This document shows, in pieces, positions 10,986 to 22,382 of a stretch of DNA of 64,000 nt; the first letter of the stretch is position 1, and each line of letters begins with the position of its first letter. The notes beneath the pieces were generated by a model. It searched no databases. It saw only the letters and a list, made by a program, of their open reading frames with translations, and was not told the origin of the DNA. Location: contig CM059972.1 of NCBI GenBank assembly GCA_030490835.1, positions 87,033,137 to 87,097,136 of the forward strand, given 5' to 3'. A program made the translations under genes and the position numbers. The stretch comes from Annona cherimola (taxonomy: Eukaryota; Streptophyta; Magnoliopsida; Magnoliales; Annonaceae).

Positions 10986-11269
10986 TTTTTTAATCAACTA
11001 ATAATTCTAATGTTAATGTTTTTACTTAAATTTAAAAAATCAATTTTCATATTTGTTTTTCATTAGAATGTTGATTTTATAAATCAATGATTATGTATAA
11101 CTTGTAACATAAATGCAAAAAGAAAAAACTAATTCTTTTACCTTATATGTTGTAAACGGTTTATATGGTTGGCAAGTTAAATGGAATGGGTTATCAGGTA
11201 AACGAATTGGAGACGCTCAATTCATAACCGAACCATTTATTTACGTGGATTTAATGGGTCATAGGTTGT

Positions 11270-11470
11270 GCGTTGAAAAATTCTAATTTTAATTTATCTC
11301 GAATCGGATTGGATTAGCAATCGAGCTATTAATTCTTTTTGTTTTCGATAGACGATCTATTTCTGTATCATTTATGATAATTAGACGACCTATTTATTTA
11401 AATGTAGTTGCATGTTGAAAATTTTTAGCCTTAATTCACCTCCGGATTAGTAATCGACCCATTTATTAAA
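11270..11470. repeat. Short dispersed repeat, two adjacent copies
   Basis: Blocks at about 11270-11345 and 11405-11470 share GTTGAAAATTTTTAGCCTTA-like and GGATTAGTAATCGA-like text. A third copy at 12445-12505, beyond the L1 insertion, has GTTGAAAATTTAAACCTTAA and GGTTGGATTAGTCGG. Origin unknown; non-coding. Confidence 0.4.
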
Positions 11471-11494
11471 AGAAAACGATTAGATCATAATTAT

Positions 11495-11805
11495 GGTAAA
11501 ATCCACTACCAAATGAGCCCCCGTGTACTATAATTAAAATATAATGATACTTTGTATAACTATTTATTCACGTATAAAGCACGTTTGAGGTAGTTTAGAT
11601 GTTAAAAAAATAATTCTAAAATTAATATTTAAATCCAATTATTTTATTATGTTGATTTTATATAATTTTCAGATAGGGCTTGTATACATTGATGAAAATT
11701 GATATATCATTAAAGTAAATAATTAAAAATATAATAGATGAACTAGATATTAATTTTTTGACAGTGGATCAGGGTCATGTGATGCAGAGTACAACTATAT
11801 GCACT
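11495..11805. repeat. Relic of the GGGCCC-bearing palindromic element (type II)
   Basis: It keeps the family order seen in the 21-28 kb array: AATGAGCCCCCGTGTACTAT, TTTGTATAACTATTTATTCA, the block around GTAGTTTAGATGTTAAAAAA, CAATTATTTTATTATGTTGA, and finally a GATGAAAATTGATAT-like block and GGGTCATGTGATGCAG. Isolated and diverged. Confidence 0.45.
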
Positions 11806-11829
11806 TAATAATTTTCTTATTATTTTTTT

Positions 11830-12405
11830 TATAACGGGTCTACTCTATCTCTACCCTCTTTCGATTTGAAAGGGAGTAGGGATAGAAAGATCCAAGCAAT
11901 TCATTGCCAAAAAATTGTCTGTACAAATTTTCTCAATAACAGCTTGGGGAGGGGTACCCCACCAAGACATATGGTTCTGGGGAGAAACCAAGACCAATTC
12001 GGCGAGGGAGTGCGCAACGGCATTTCCCTGCCGTAAAACATGATGAACAGAAAAGGACGCATTCCCCCAGAGGATCGATATGATTTCATCTATTATAAAA
12101 CCAACAGGGGAGGAGAGGGGATCCTCGTTGGACAGGTAGTTGCAGAGCATTAGAGAGTCGGTCTCAAAAAGCGCGTATTTGATGTTGAGCTGAGTGGCCC
12201 ATTCGATTCCTAGAAGAAAAGCGGTCACTTCAGTAAATAACGGCTCCCTCGCACCTGGCTGCCTCCATCCCTTTGAAGCAATAAATGAGCCCTTGAATTC
12301 CTGATCACGGCTCACATCCAAATCCGTCCCTTTCCCCAAGGTTCCAAGCGTCCGTATTGATCTTGACGAATCCTTGGGGTGGTTTGAACCATCTGGTAAC
12401 CGTGT
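11830..12405 (-). mobile_element. 5'-truncated L1 LINE, RNase H 3' end
   Basis: A minus-strand L1 tail. Its 3' end is the T-rich run at 11820-11832 (poly(A) on the other strand), and its 5' truncation lies near 12405. TCTTATT occurs on both sides (before the poly(T) and just after 12405), a plausible 7-bp target duplication. It encodes the RNase H domain common at the C-terminus of plant L1 ORF2. A frameshift between VKINTD and the rest leaves an open stretch of 162 codons (11851-12339). Confidence 0.7.
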
Positions 12406-12410
12406 TGATC
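11851..12410 (-). pseudogene. L1 ORF2 RNase H domain fragment
   Basis: On the minus strand the frame shows WFKPPQGFVKINTDAW (first catalytic Asp region), then after a frameshift KGSFIASKGWRQPGAREPLF, EVTAFLLGIEW (catalytic Glu) and FETDSLMLCNYL (second Asp). It ends with VHHVLRQGNAVAHSLAEL and a WWGTPP segment. This order matches the RNase H of the longer L1 copies at 54092 and 60788. The domain would remove RNA from RNA-DNA hybrids during copying. Truncation and a frameshift make it nonfunctional. Confidence 0.7.
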
Positions 12411-14689
12411 TTATTTAAATGTATTATATGGGTGATAAAAAAAAGGCTGCGTGTTGAAAATTTAAACCTTAATTCGCCTTAAACCAGGTTGGATTAGTCG
12501 GGCAAAGGGGGACAAAGGCTGGAGGCTGGCCGGCTGGCCTGCCTGCCTGTCATGATGCCATCCATAAACATTCTGTCAATAAAACAAAAGTAGGCAAGAT
12601 GCAGGCATTTGCTTCGTCCGAGACAAAAGCGACGAAGGCCTGGAGAAAGTGAAATTGTATGATGGTACGACTTTTAGCTTTGTTTTTTGGGTCCTTTGCA
12701 CATGGCAGAATTTCAGTGTCGTTCTAATTGCCATAGCCATGATGCAAAACAAAGCCAACGAAGGAAATCCTCTCCAAATGCTGCTAGACAACTACAAGAG
12801 CTGAGGCACTAGAGGACGGCCGAATCTCCTACATTAATAAATTTAGACTAGGGCCTCCAGGTTGATGTTGACATTAGTCACCACTTAATTTGTGTCCATT
12901 TCTCTACAGCTTGATATTAATACCTTAGATTTCACTGAAATAAAGAAAAATAAAGTTATCTCCGTTGTACAATGAATGGCATTAGTTATACATTTTATAT
13001 GTAGGTATCCTTTTGACAATCCGTGAAAAAAACCCCTTTGTATACACTTTTAATATAATTTGACATCTTAACTATTTAGCTTTTTTTATTTTACTTTAAT
13101 ATTTCAATAATTTTCATAATTTATGTACAACTATTATCTATTTATTTATTTTTATTTACATCACTCTTTTATATTTTCAAAATATTTCCACCTTTTTATA
13201 CTAGTTACTAACTAATGAGTAAAAAATGGAGGGAAAATGCGAAAGGCAATATTCTTTATTATAGTGTCACTTCCTTAGATGACAAGACAATTGATGAAGA
13301 CAACTCCGAGAGGGGTGTAAGGGCAACATTTGGTTGTGAATAGTTGGTGGAATATACTGTACATCAACCATTTGAAGGTGTTGGGATAATCCTGATCAAA
13401 TCAATCCAATAAATTATAGTGTGGCTCACCTCTTAGGAGATCACATCGGAAGAGTTGCGGAAGTGGGATCGATGCTACGCTTTAAGCTTTACGTAGCCTG
13501 GCCGGATTAGAATCACAAATCGGATACCAACCACAATTTTTACCACTTAAGTGCTTACAGTTTTGAGAATGAGATCTCAAGAATATTTTCTTGTCGTACA
13601 AAAAGGAGGGTCCTTAATGACTCTTTTATAGTAGAGCGGAGCCGAGAATCCTGGAAAATCCTTCTACCAAAGATTCCTCCCATTAACTATCCGAAGAGAT
13701 AACTCCTGTTAAGATGACCATCTCAATTCAAGTTGGAAACTTATCCTTCCCGATAACCCTCATCCTAGAGAAGCTTACATGAGTGCAAATTCTAATATCC
13801 CCACTAGCACATGATGGGCAGCTTCATCATTCTCAGCTATACAACTGTCCGCATAGGCAAATAAACTATGTGACCAGAGAGTATAACCTACAATTTGGGA
13901 GCTTAATCTTATGCGCCTGTTAGGGATATGTGGTAGCTACAACTCGAAATAAAATAATATCTCACTATGCCCCAGACTTCTTTTGTTACATCAGTCTAAG
14001 TATACTTAATCCCTCATGAAGATTATACTTGACTTTTTCTATTCCGAGCACGTAACTCGGTTACATAAATGGACATAACTGGTCAACTAGTGAATACAAG
14101 CAAGTGATGTAAAACAAAACAATATTCATTTTGCATATATATATATATATATATATATCTTTGATCATGAACTAATTGTTTTCCTGGACGTGTCCTATAA
14201 AACCGTATCACTCATGACCTATAGGCAACATGCTAAAGTAGCAACTTTAGACTAAGATCTCAAAATATAATCGAAAGTCAAATGGGGTACAAAAATGAAG
14301 CACTTGTTGCTTCAAGCGCTTTCATAATGAGGAGACAGAGCTTATCCTAAAAAGGTACTCTACTCACTCCCTTATAGGTTATTGATCACACATGGCATGA
14401 AATATGTGTTATGGTGGAAGGACTCCTAACCAATAAGGAGTCTATGTCATGAATTCTTTGACACGATATAGGCCTTGGTTCAGTCACTGTCAAATTCCTA
14501 ATCTAAGTCCATGACAGCCAACTCATTTTCCTCTTTTTATTCCATTCACTATATTAGAAATGACTCATCACGCCATTTAGGTCATTAAATTTCATGGCAA
14601 TATAAATAGGTGCATAGCTTGGTATGGCTTGGGCACTACTTTAAGAATAACTTGTCTATTAACTCAAGACAGAAATTTCTATTGTCGTC
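12410..14689. other. Intergenic stretch, no gene recognised
   Basis: Contains a GGCTGGCC/GCCTGCCT simple tract at 12510-12550, AT-rich DNA to 13210, and a more complex non-coding block at 13300-14640 that looks repeat-derived (TGTTGGGATAATCCTGATC near 13379, TGTTAGGGATATGTGG near 13918). No paired termini could be established. A (TA)n microsatellite lies at 14136-14158. Confidence 0.4.
14136..14158. repeat. (TA)n microsatellite
   Basis: An uninterrupted alternating A/T run of about 23 bp after GCA. No element ends abut it, unlike the (TA)n tracts of the 21-28 kb array. Confidence 0.8.
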
Positions 14690-14690
14690 C

Positions 14691-15770
14691 TTAAATATTT
14701 CTCCGTATCCTTACCTTTAGGGTTTTGAATACTCCATTCTTTAACCATACAGGTAATTCCAAATATGTTTCGAAGCCTTGTCTTTTTGAATTGATTTCTC
14801 TTTCTCTATTTGTTATCTTTGCTCTTTCTAACGTTTGAACTAAAAATAAGGCCATCTTTGACATGTTAACTAAGAGCATCTGCTATAAATAGCTAGGATT
14901 TTTTAGCATACTAACCTTCAAACAGGAAACTCTGATAAACACAAGAGTATCATCTGTGAAGAATAGATGACTCACAATAGGGCCTTGCTTGCTCATATGA
15001 ATTTCATGCATTGTTCTCTCCTCATTTGCTTGAATTATTAGTGAAAATAGGCCCTTTGCGCATTTAAGAAACAAATAAGGAGATAACGGATCACCTTGCC
15101 TTAAACCTTTGGATAGTATGAACATATCTATGTAGAAACCATTAATGATCACTTTATAGCTAACCGTGCAAAGACAATCAAACATCCATCTAATCCATTT
15201 TTCTATAAGATTCATTATTTGCATAATTTGATATAAGAATTTCTACTCAACCTTATCATAGGCTTTTGCCATGTCTAGTTCAAATAATCTTGATGCCCCT
15301 TAGGAATTAGAACAATAATGCTCTAGTTTGTCTCCCTTAGCTGTTCAAATTGTTGCTCTCAATTCGGACACTCCAGGAAATTTTTGCAAGCTTGATATAT
15401 ATCATTACCCAATGTGGCCCAATATTTCTAAAAGAAGGTCGAAGCATTCCATCAATTCCCAGGGCTTTTTTCATTGCTTGTAATGCTTGTGTAACCTCAT
15501 CAAGAGATGGTTCCTTTGTGAGATTAGCATTCATTTCATCCAATAATTTCCTTTTGACATTGTTTAAAATGTTATTAAAGTTGGAAGGATCATTTGATGT
15601 GAACAATTTTTTGAAGTACAAGCTTACTTCTTGTTCTTTAGCCTTTTGTTCTGTCACCTTGATCTCACTGTCAATAGCCAGAAATTCTATGAAGTTGTCT
15701 CCTTCTCTTAAAGGTAGCTTTGTGAAAAAATTTAGTATTGAGGTCGCCTTGTTGGATTCACTAGACACGT
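14691..15770 (-). pseudogene. L1 reverse transcriptase and linker fragments
   Basis: The minus strand reads, from right to left, a linker segment (SNDPSNFNNILNNVKRKLLD, EVTQALQAMKKALGIDGM, the latter matching the MSPTKAPGPDGM-like start of the RT domain). It then has RT pieces KWIRWMFDCLCTVSYKVIIN, GLRQGDPLSPYLFLKCAKGL and HLFFTDDTLVF (catalytic box with both Asp present), and finally ETYLELPVWL. Several stops and shifts separate these open pieces (15337-15768, 14883-15224, 14691-14879). It cannot encode a working polymerase. Confidence 0.7.
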
Positions 15771-15779
15771 GAACATTAT

Positions 15780-16639
15780 TTCTAATGTTGCTCTTCGTCT
15801 AGTAAGAGAGAATTGATTCTCCCTCCATATTTCTGATTTCTACATCACGAGCTTATGATGTTTCAAGATCATTTAGCTCAACCAGCTTCTCTTGGATTTT
15901 CTAGATTGCTTGTGGAAGATAGCCTCTAGTTCTTTTATTACATGCTAATAATTGTTATCCACACTTCTTGATTTGCCATCTTACATTTTGGAAACATTGT
16001 TGTCCATCCCTTCTCTCTTTGGCTCACATGTTATTCACCACTTGAATAGCTTCTACGTCCCTTAACTAAAGTATCTTGTAACTAAAAGTTTTCATAAGTC
16101 TTGTTGTTTTCTATCTTGCGTTCAAAATCAACATTATAGGAGACTAATCTAAATGTGTATGCGCCAAGTGATGAATTTAGGAAAAAGGAAACATTCTGGT
16201 CCATAGTTCATTCACTAGTCCCTATCAAGTTGAGTTTCCACTTTTTCCTCTCCTTCTTTTGTTTCTCCATGTCATGTTTGGCCCTACATGTTGCATATCA
16301 ATTAGGTTGTACTCATACAATGGTATCCCTAAATCCCTGTATTTGCTATTCTCATAGAGTTTTATTGCTAACTTATTCTGAAGGCTCCAAGACTTTATTA
16401 AAATCCCCTCAAGTAATCCATGGCCTAGTACATTGGTGGCTCAACTATTTTAGTAGACACCATGATTTTGTTCTCCTTACTCACTTTGGGTTTTCATAGA
16501 AACTAGTCAAGTGCCACTAGTTGTCATCTTGCTTGCTTTTTATTTCCATATCAATATGATTAAGAGAGAAAGAGTAAACCCTAAGGTTCAAAGCTTTGTT
16601 CGATAAGACTACTAGTCCACCTCGGTGATCATTCCTATC
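15780..16639 (-). pseudogene. L1 endonuclease domain, 3' part of the split copy
   Basis: Minus-strand translation with stops gives HRGGLVVLSNKALN, SFSLNHIDMEI, GDFNKVLEPSE and NLIDMQHVGPNMTW-like blocks. These correspond in order to GRRGGLALLWN, SFSSNHIDASF, GDFNEVTDHTE and NLIDLGYNGAPMTW of the better L1 at 57.5-58.1 kb. These belong to an apurinic/apyrimidinic-type endonuclease that nicks target DNA. Multiple nonsense mutations are visible. Confidence 0.6.
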
Positions 16640-18354
16640 TGTTGTCCCAAGTTTAAGGCAAAATTCAAGAGGGGAAGGATGAATTAAGTTCTTTAAAATT
16701 CTTTCGAAAAATAAAATTTAACCCTTTGTGATTTTAGTCCCCTTGAATGAAGAATGTAAAGAGCATGAGCATCACACACAAAAAACACAAGAAATTATAG
16801 TAATTTGGGACAACCCTTCCGAATCTACTCTTTCAAGAACACGCTCTTATGTCTTGGATTTCACTATTTCAAAAGAAATACAACTAGAGCCTTTTTTCTC
16901 TTCTAGATTGTAGCTCTAGTGGACTTTCACAGTCCAAACACAAGACAAGCAGACGATGAGTCTCACTCTAATTGTACACTATTTGTCTTTACTTGACTTT
17001 GTTCTCTAACACCAAGACAAGTAACAATACAACAAAGTGATTTAAATAAAAATCTACACATTATAGATTGTGTAGAGAAAATTTAGCGCAAAAGAACTCT
17101 TGAAAACTTGAGAGCGATTGCATGTTGCAGCACTTGCAGTAAATGAGAGAGTTCTTCCTCTTCGAGCACTAAATGCACACTTGAATGTCTGTTGAAAGGA
17201 AGGTAAAAGCTCAATAAATGCTCTATCTAACCCTCATAACTCCCATTGTCGTGCTTTAAATAGAATGAGAGTTATTTTGAACATTGGAGGGTAGGTGGTG
17301 CACATTAAATGCTCCAACATTTTAATTTTTTGATCGTTATGAGCCAAGTCACATCTAGTGTTGACTTTGGATGCGACTTAACTCAAGTCGTGGGCTGGAG
17401 TCGACTTGAGTTATGACTTTAATCTTCCACATTTCCTTCCTAAGAGATTTTCTCCTTGTCTTCAGCTCCAAGTTCTAACTCGAGGTCAACTTAGTCTGGG
17501 ACTTGACTCAAGTCTCAACTGAATTCGACTTGGGTTATGACTTCACTTTATAATATATTCTTTGGAGCTTTAAATCTTCATAAATTTAGTATTTTAATCT
17601 TTGTGCTCTAATATCTTCATATTTCAGCTCTCTTTGACTCAGTATTCTTTCGTCTTAAGATATAGCCTTCATTACATTGAGTTACATGCCTTAAACTTCA
17701 ATCCATTGTAGTTTAATCTTCAATTTGTGTCATTTGTATCAAGATATGTATTGCTTGAATTTCATTTGATGGCTTTGAGCTCAGTTCTACAAAGTATGAG
17801 TTCTTTTTGTGTCCAAGTTGTATACAGAGTCGACTTGACTTGCAAATTGGCCCAAGTCACAAGTGGAGTCAACTTGGGTATGCAACTTTGAATTTATTGC
17901 ATGCTTAGATCTTCAAAATTCTTCATTTTTACACTTATTTAGCCCAAGTCACGTGGTTGAGTCGACTTGGGGTTTGACTTGGCTTTTTTGGATTCTTCAT
18001 CCGAGGCTTGAAGTCTCCCAAGTTGCATGCTGAGTCAACTTGGGTCGCAACTTAACACAAGTTGCATGCGAAGTCGACTTCGATTCCGACTTTACCTGCT
18101 CATGTGTCCATAATTTCAGCTCTACCTAAAAAATGACTGTTGAAGTCGATTCTAGAGTCGACTTAGGTATCAACTTGACCTAAGTCGATGCCTGAGTCGA
18201 CTTGACTCTGCGACTTGATTTGTCATGTTTTACTTTTGAAAAATTCCAACTTGAAACATTGCAACACACACGTTAGTACCTTTAAATTCTCAAATTTGGA
18301 TTGTCAATAATTAAAACATGAATTGTGCTTGATTCACTAATTGAGTTCATAACA
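16640..18354. mobile_element. Solo-LTR-like insertion, 1715 bp
   Basis: Starts TGTTGTCCC, ends TTCATAACA (TG...CA with TGTT/AACA inverted ends) and is flanked by perfect 5-bp repeats CTATC at 16635-16639 and 18355-18359. A 5-bp duplication with TG...CA termini is typical of LTR retrotransposons. No gag-pol frame exists inside, so a solo LTR left by recombination fits best. The interior carries many degenerate direct copies of AAGTCGACTTGGGTTATGAC-like text at 17340-18200. Removing it joins the two halves of an L1 endonuclease frame. Which strand is its sense strand is not clear. Confidence 0.75.
17340..18210. repeat. Degenerate GTCGACTTG tandem repeats within the LTR
   Basis: Repeated blocks containing GAGTCGACTTG, AACTCAAGTC or their variants recur every few tens of bases. 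SalI-like GTCGAC cores appear at roughly 17390, 17828, 17960, 18073, 18166 and 18197. They lie wholly inside the solo-LTR-like element and probably belong to its own regulatory region. Confidence 0.6.
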
Positions 18355-18536
18355 CTATCTACTGTGTAACAATTATCAAAGTGCAATTTCATCCAGATCG
18401 CCTCCATCTCCTACTTTTTGAGTTTAATTTCTATCAGAGAAACTACCATGGGAACTTGTTTTTTAACTAAATCAGATAAATTTAGAACTACTCGAGGTTT
18501 CCTAAGCCCCTGGCATTTCCAAGATATGATTGACAT
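18355..18536 (-). pseudogene. L1 endonuclease N-terminus, 5' part of the split copy
   Basis: From the ATG at 18536 the minus strand reads ISWKCQGLRKPRVVLNLSDL, VKKQVPMVVSLIEIKL and EMEAIWMKLHFDNCYTVD. This parallels AWNCRGLGNPRAVQSLLHLV, VFLCETKC and MEGIRRRFNFDGCFVVD at the start of the L1 ORF2 at 58.2 kb. It breaks off exactly at the target duplication of the inserted LTR. Confidence 0.65.
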
Positions 18537-18540
18537 TATA

Positions 18541-20937
18541 TACAGTGAAGTCGAGAGATCTTATTGGCGCAAGCTTCTAGATGATAATCTTAGTTGTAAG
18601 CTTTCATTTCTATGTTTTTTTATTGTAGCTTGGTGTTGGTGGTAATTAAATCTAGAGTAGATAGATAGAATAATATTGTGGTTATGTATGTGATTAACTA
18701 AGAAAACCATTTGCAGCTTTAGGAATCCATATGACAATGAGAAACTACACCACTATAACTTTATATTGAAAGTTGGTTAGTGGAACCTAAGTCAGAGTGC
18801 TTAATGAGTAAAATACAATCACATTTGGATAAACTACTATAAATTGTATTGTCTTTTATTTATGTTTCTACATTTGGTTAATCCAACACTATTTAAGCCA
18901 TTATGAATGGGACCCAAATGTTAATATGATAAGATTTGAGATAAAAGCTATTTAGTTGAAAGTAAAAAAAAGTTGAATACCAAGGCGAAGTTATCTTTTG
19001 AGTTTATGGAATGTGATTTATTATAGCAAACGTGTTATATTTTGAGAAGAGTGCATGATTGTTTACTTAAGAATAGAAATTAAGTTACAACACAACTGTT
19101 GAGATACTAAATAGTAAGATCTGTCAGTTAGTTCAACTACACTAGTTTAAAACTGATATGATTATTTTTTTGTATTTCTATTTTATGATACTTTGGAGGA
19201 CTATAATACCATACCTTTCTTCACCTAGACCAAGAACCTCTTAGTTAGCCACGACGACCTTGGCGTCATGGTTGTGGATGATGGCTACATGTTGCCCCGT
19301 CCACATTTTGAACCTCATCAGGGACATGTGTCCCACGCATAATTGTTGGTGGAGTTTTGTCTTCATATTTATAGTTGGGAGCGTGTGGTCTCCCTTCAGA
19401 TAGGTGGAGTATATTGTCTCTAAGAGGGTGAATCTTACAGAGAGTTTGTCAGAGGGTTGAGTTGGGATCAACAGAATTCTGACAGAAGGTCCAGGAAGGT
19501 TCCCAATAAGTAAGAATGGGTGACAGAGGGTTTGGGGTGATTCTTAGAGAGTCTAGGAAGAAACCTAGTAAGTAAGAGTGAGTTTCTAAAGGTCCAAGAC
19601 AAAGCCTAGAGGGGTGAGATGAATCAAAGGGGAACATGAAATGAACCTCTAGGGGTTTCGTCAAAGGGGTTAAAGTGTCGAGAAAAATTAGATAGATGAA
19701 TGTGAGATGTGGAATGAGTGGGAGTTTGGTCCTGATAGAGTTCCTCATAGAGCTTCCTTCCAAGTAGGAGAAATGATCTGCTATTTATAGAAACTTTGTA
19801 TGTCCGGTTAGAGTGGGAGCATGCCCATGTTTGCTTGTATTATCCCTTGATTTTAGGAGATATTATAGGACTTAGTAGCAGTTGGTTAAGGAACGTGGCT
19901 CATTTTGTGGAAAGTAGTTTTGAATTTGTCTTTAACTGACATATAACTCCACATGTCAATTTGTTATTAGTTAATATTATAAATATTATTTTATTAGAGG
20001 TGTATACCTACACCTACAGTCTCCATAGTGAATGGACTTGATGTGTCATATAAAGATGTCACGATATAGAATGTATAATACAAATTAAAAAAAAAAAGCC
20101 TCGTAGTCTGGTTTGTTCTACATCTCACCCTTGACCTGATCCCTAAATCTCCTTCAGCTCAACTCAAATCAATGCGGTATATATAGCATATGACTCATGA
20201 CCATGTTTGCTACTAACAGACACTGGTGATAACATTAGTTTGAGTTGGGTTGTACATCAAACAACAAGTCGAATTCAGAAAAGAACTTTGTTTTTCTTTT
20301 TTAATTTGTTAAAATAGCTCGCGGCTACATCGTCGATGTGGGTAAAACAAACCTCGATTGGGATTAGATAATGCTTCCAAACCGACGGCAATGAAAAAAA
20401 ATTGCCATGTCCTCCTTGTGACCCGAACATCTTTGTTTTTTCTTTTTTGGCTTTCATAAGCATACGGATCCAGAGTCTGCTCCCATATTAAATTCGCTCA
20501 CAACTTCACCTCTTTCCCCTGAGTGCAAGCTAATCTGATTACATTTTTTGAGAATTTCAAATAGGACAAGTGGAACGGGTTAACTAAGAATTAGTGGGGG
20601 AGTTACCCATGCAGCTCTTCTATTTTAAACCTAATATGACATTTTCTCAATCAGAAATGATCTTTATTAACCTACATTAACGTCTGAATGAGTGACAACA
20701 TTAGACGTTTCAATGGTGTAATTGGTAGAGCAGTGTTTCCCTTTTACTGTATAAATTAACAGCATTTATAATCGAATTACACTTATTAAAATTATTTAGT
20801 AATTTAAGGAGATATAATAATGTATTTTTTATATCTAATTAATACTGAAAGAAAATTTATTTTCAGCAAGCATAATTAAGCTATTTTGACAAGTGTCACT
20901 ATTCACTAGGACCTTCGTAGTCCATATTTTAAATATT
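18541..20937. other. Intergenic stretch, no gene recognised
   Basis: Two facing open frames at 19241-19763 (minus) have no recognisable domain. The segment 19380-19790, with GGGAACCTTCC-like direct motifs and a CTATTTATAGAAAC promoter-like block, may come from an LTR, but no termini or target duplication could be paired. A tRNA D-arm-like string (GTGTAATTGGTAGAGCAG) at 20722-20739 lacks the rest of a tRNA. Confidence 0.35.
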
Positions 20938-21479
20938 TGATAATTAGAAATGCTAAAAGTCGTAACGTTTGTATTAACTATATCTTACTACAAAGTACAA
21001 TAAACTATCATTTATAGATAAGTAGTTCTAACTCTGAATATATATATAATCCAATCTATTCATTATATTTAACACTATTTGTTTAACTAGGAGACCAAGT
21101 TTTATCCCAATCCAATATGTGGATAGGCCACATTTACTCAAAAGTAGGTACATTCATGTGTAAATTATGAAAATTGTGTAAATCCATTCACATATATATT
21201 AGAATGTAACAATACTTCATAGGATTATTTACCTACATTTTATTGATATTTTAGATGGTTTAAATATTAAAAAACTACTTTAAAGTTGACATTTTAATAT
21301 TGAATTATTTTATTATGTTGATTTTATACATTTATAGATGAGACCCATATACAATGAAATTAAAAAAAAAAAGAGTTTACAGGATACTATAAGTTATACT
21401 AAATACAATGGATGAAGTAAATTTTCTATCAACTATCAAGATTTTAAAAATGGAAGGGGTTTCATAGAAGTGTATGAAT

Positions 21480-21848
21480 ATATGAGACCCATTCATGTGC
21501 AGACGAACTGCATTATAATACGATGCAGTCCGCTGTAAAATGGGCCCCACACATATTAGATTACAATAAAATTTTACAATTATTTATCCATATAAAAATT
21601 ATACTTTAGACGGTTTATATATTAAAAATACCACTTTAAACTTGATATTTATATTAAACTATTTTATTACATCGATTTTGCATCATTTTAAGATAGACAT
21701 CACACACATTTTGGATTTAGATGAAGATTGGTATGCTAATAAAGTGAAAAATTCTAAATACAATGGGCGGGGTGGATTTGCCATTTATAATCATGTGAGG
21801 CCCACAGTGCATGGACTGCACGATGCAATCGCATGCACTACAACATTT
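21480..21848. mobile_element. Palindromic element type II (GGGCCC type), representative copy
   Basis: Left part: CATGTGCAGACGAACTGCAT, GGGCCCCACACATATTAGAT, then AT-rich DNA. Right part: GATGAAGATTGGTATGCTAA, CAATGGGCGGGGTGGATTTG, CATGTGAGGCCCACAGTGCA and GCATGCACT. The ends carry tgcag/ctgca motifs and abut (TA)n. Sister copies lie at about 22975, 24575, 26055, 26958, 27372 and 28268. No coding capacity. The (TA)n flanks recall the Micron class of MITEs described in rice, an inference not tested here. Confidence 0.6.
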
Positions 21849-21861
21849 TCTTATATATATA

Positions 21862-22382
21862 TGGTCCCGCTTTTATGAAACCTTATTTCGATGTAACCCC
21901 CTTCATTTTTAAAATTTTGATAGTTGATGGAAAATCTACTTCATCCATTGTGTTTAATATCATTTCCAGTATCCTGGAAACCCTTTTAATTTTTTAATTT
22001 TATTGTATATGAGTCTCATCTATAAATATGTAAAATCAACATAATAAAATTGTTCAATATTAAAATATCAACTTTAAAGTAATTTTTCAACATCTAAAAC
22101 ATCAATAACATGTAGATAAATGATCCAATAAAGTGTTGTTACATTCTAATACGTGTGCGAATGGATCTAAGCATTTTTCATAGTTAACACATGCATATAC
22201 ATATTTTTGAGCAAATGCGGCCCATGCATATACTTGATTTCAATGAAACTTAGTCTCTTAGCTAAACAAATGGTGTTAAATACAATGAATAGATTAAATT
22301 TTTTTATCAAGGATCAATATCTTAAAATTTAATACGGTTACATGGGACCGTTTCTATATAACCTGATTGCATAGTAGCAGAG
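21862..22382. mobile_element. Palindromic element type I (TATAGAAGC type), representative copy
   Basis: Starts near GGTCCCGCTTTTATGAAACC and ends near the block ACCTGATTGCATAGTAGCAG, GCC. The arms contain TAGTTGATGGAAAATCTACT and, inverted at the other end, TTTTTTTATCAAGGATCAAT. ATTGTGTTTAATATCATT is matched by its complement around TGGTGTTAAATACAATGAAT. Copies recur at about 22434, 23345, 24110, 24952, 25514 and 26420, with older ones at 35378 and 43048. Non-coding. Confidence 0.6.

Larger units (their letters stand above)
14690..18540 (-). mobile_element. L1 LINE relic, interrupted by a solo-LTR-like element
   Basis: A decayed L1 ORF2 lies on the minus strand. The endonuclease start is at 18536, the endonuclease continues at 16639 and downward, the linker lies at 15337-15768, and reverse transcriptase pieces run to about 14691. 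The 1.7 kb between 16640 and 18354 is a later insertion. The 3' end (RNase H, poly(A)) is missing or beyond recognition. It belongs to the same broad L1 group as the copies at 54 and 60 kb but is far more diverged. Confidence 0.7.

Noticed and set aside
12576..12791. 71-codon minus-strand frame as a small gene
   Set aside because: No homologous motif recognised and no conserved copy elsewhere in the window.
13379..14640. LTR beginning TGTTGGGATAATCC
   Set aside because: No matching CA terminus with a 5-bp duplication could be found.
19241..19763. Two minus-strand open frames as a protein gene
   Set aside because: Low-complexity composition, no domain, no splice or promoter support; more likely repeat-derived.
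20722..20800. tRNA gene beginning GTGTAATTGGTAGAGCAG
   Set aside because: The D-arm resemblance is good, but no acceptor stem pairing and no proper T-arm (AATCGAATT only) could be found.
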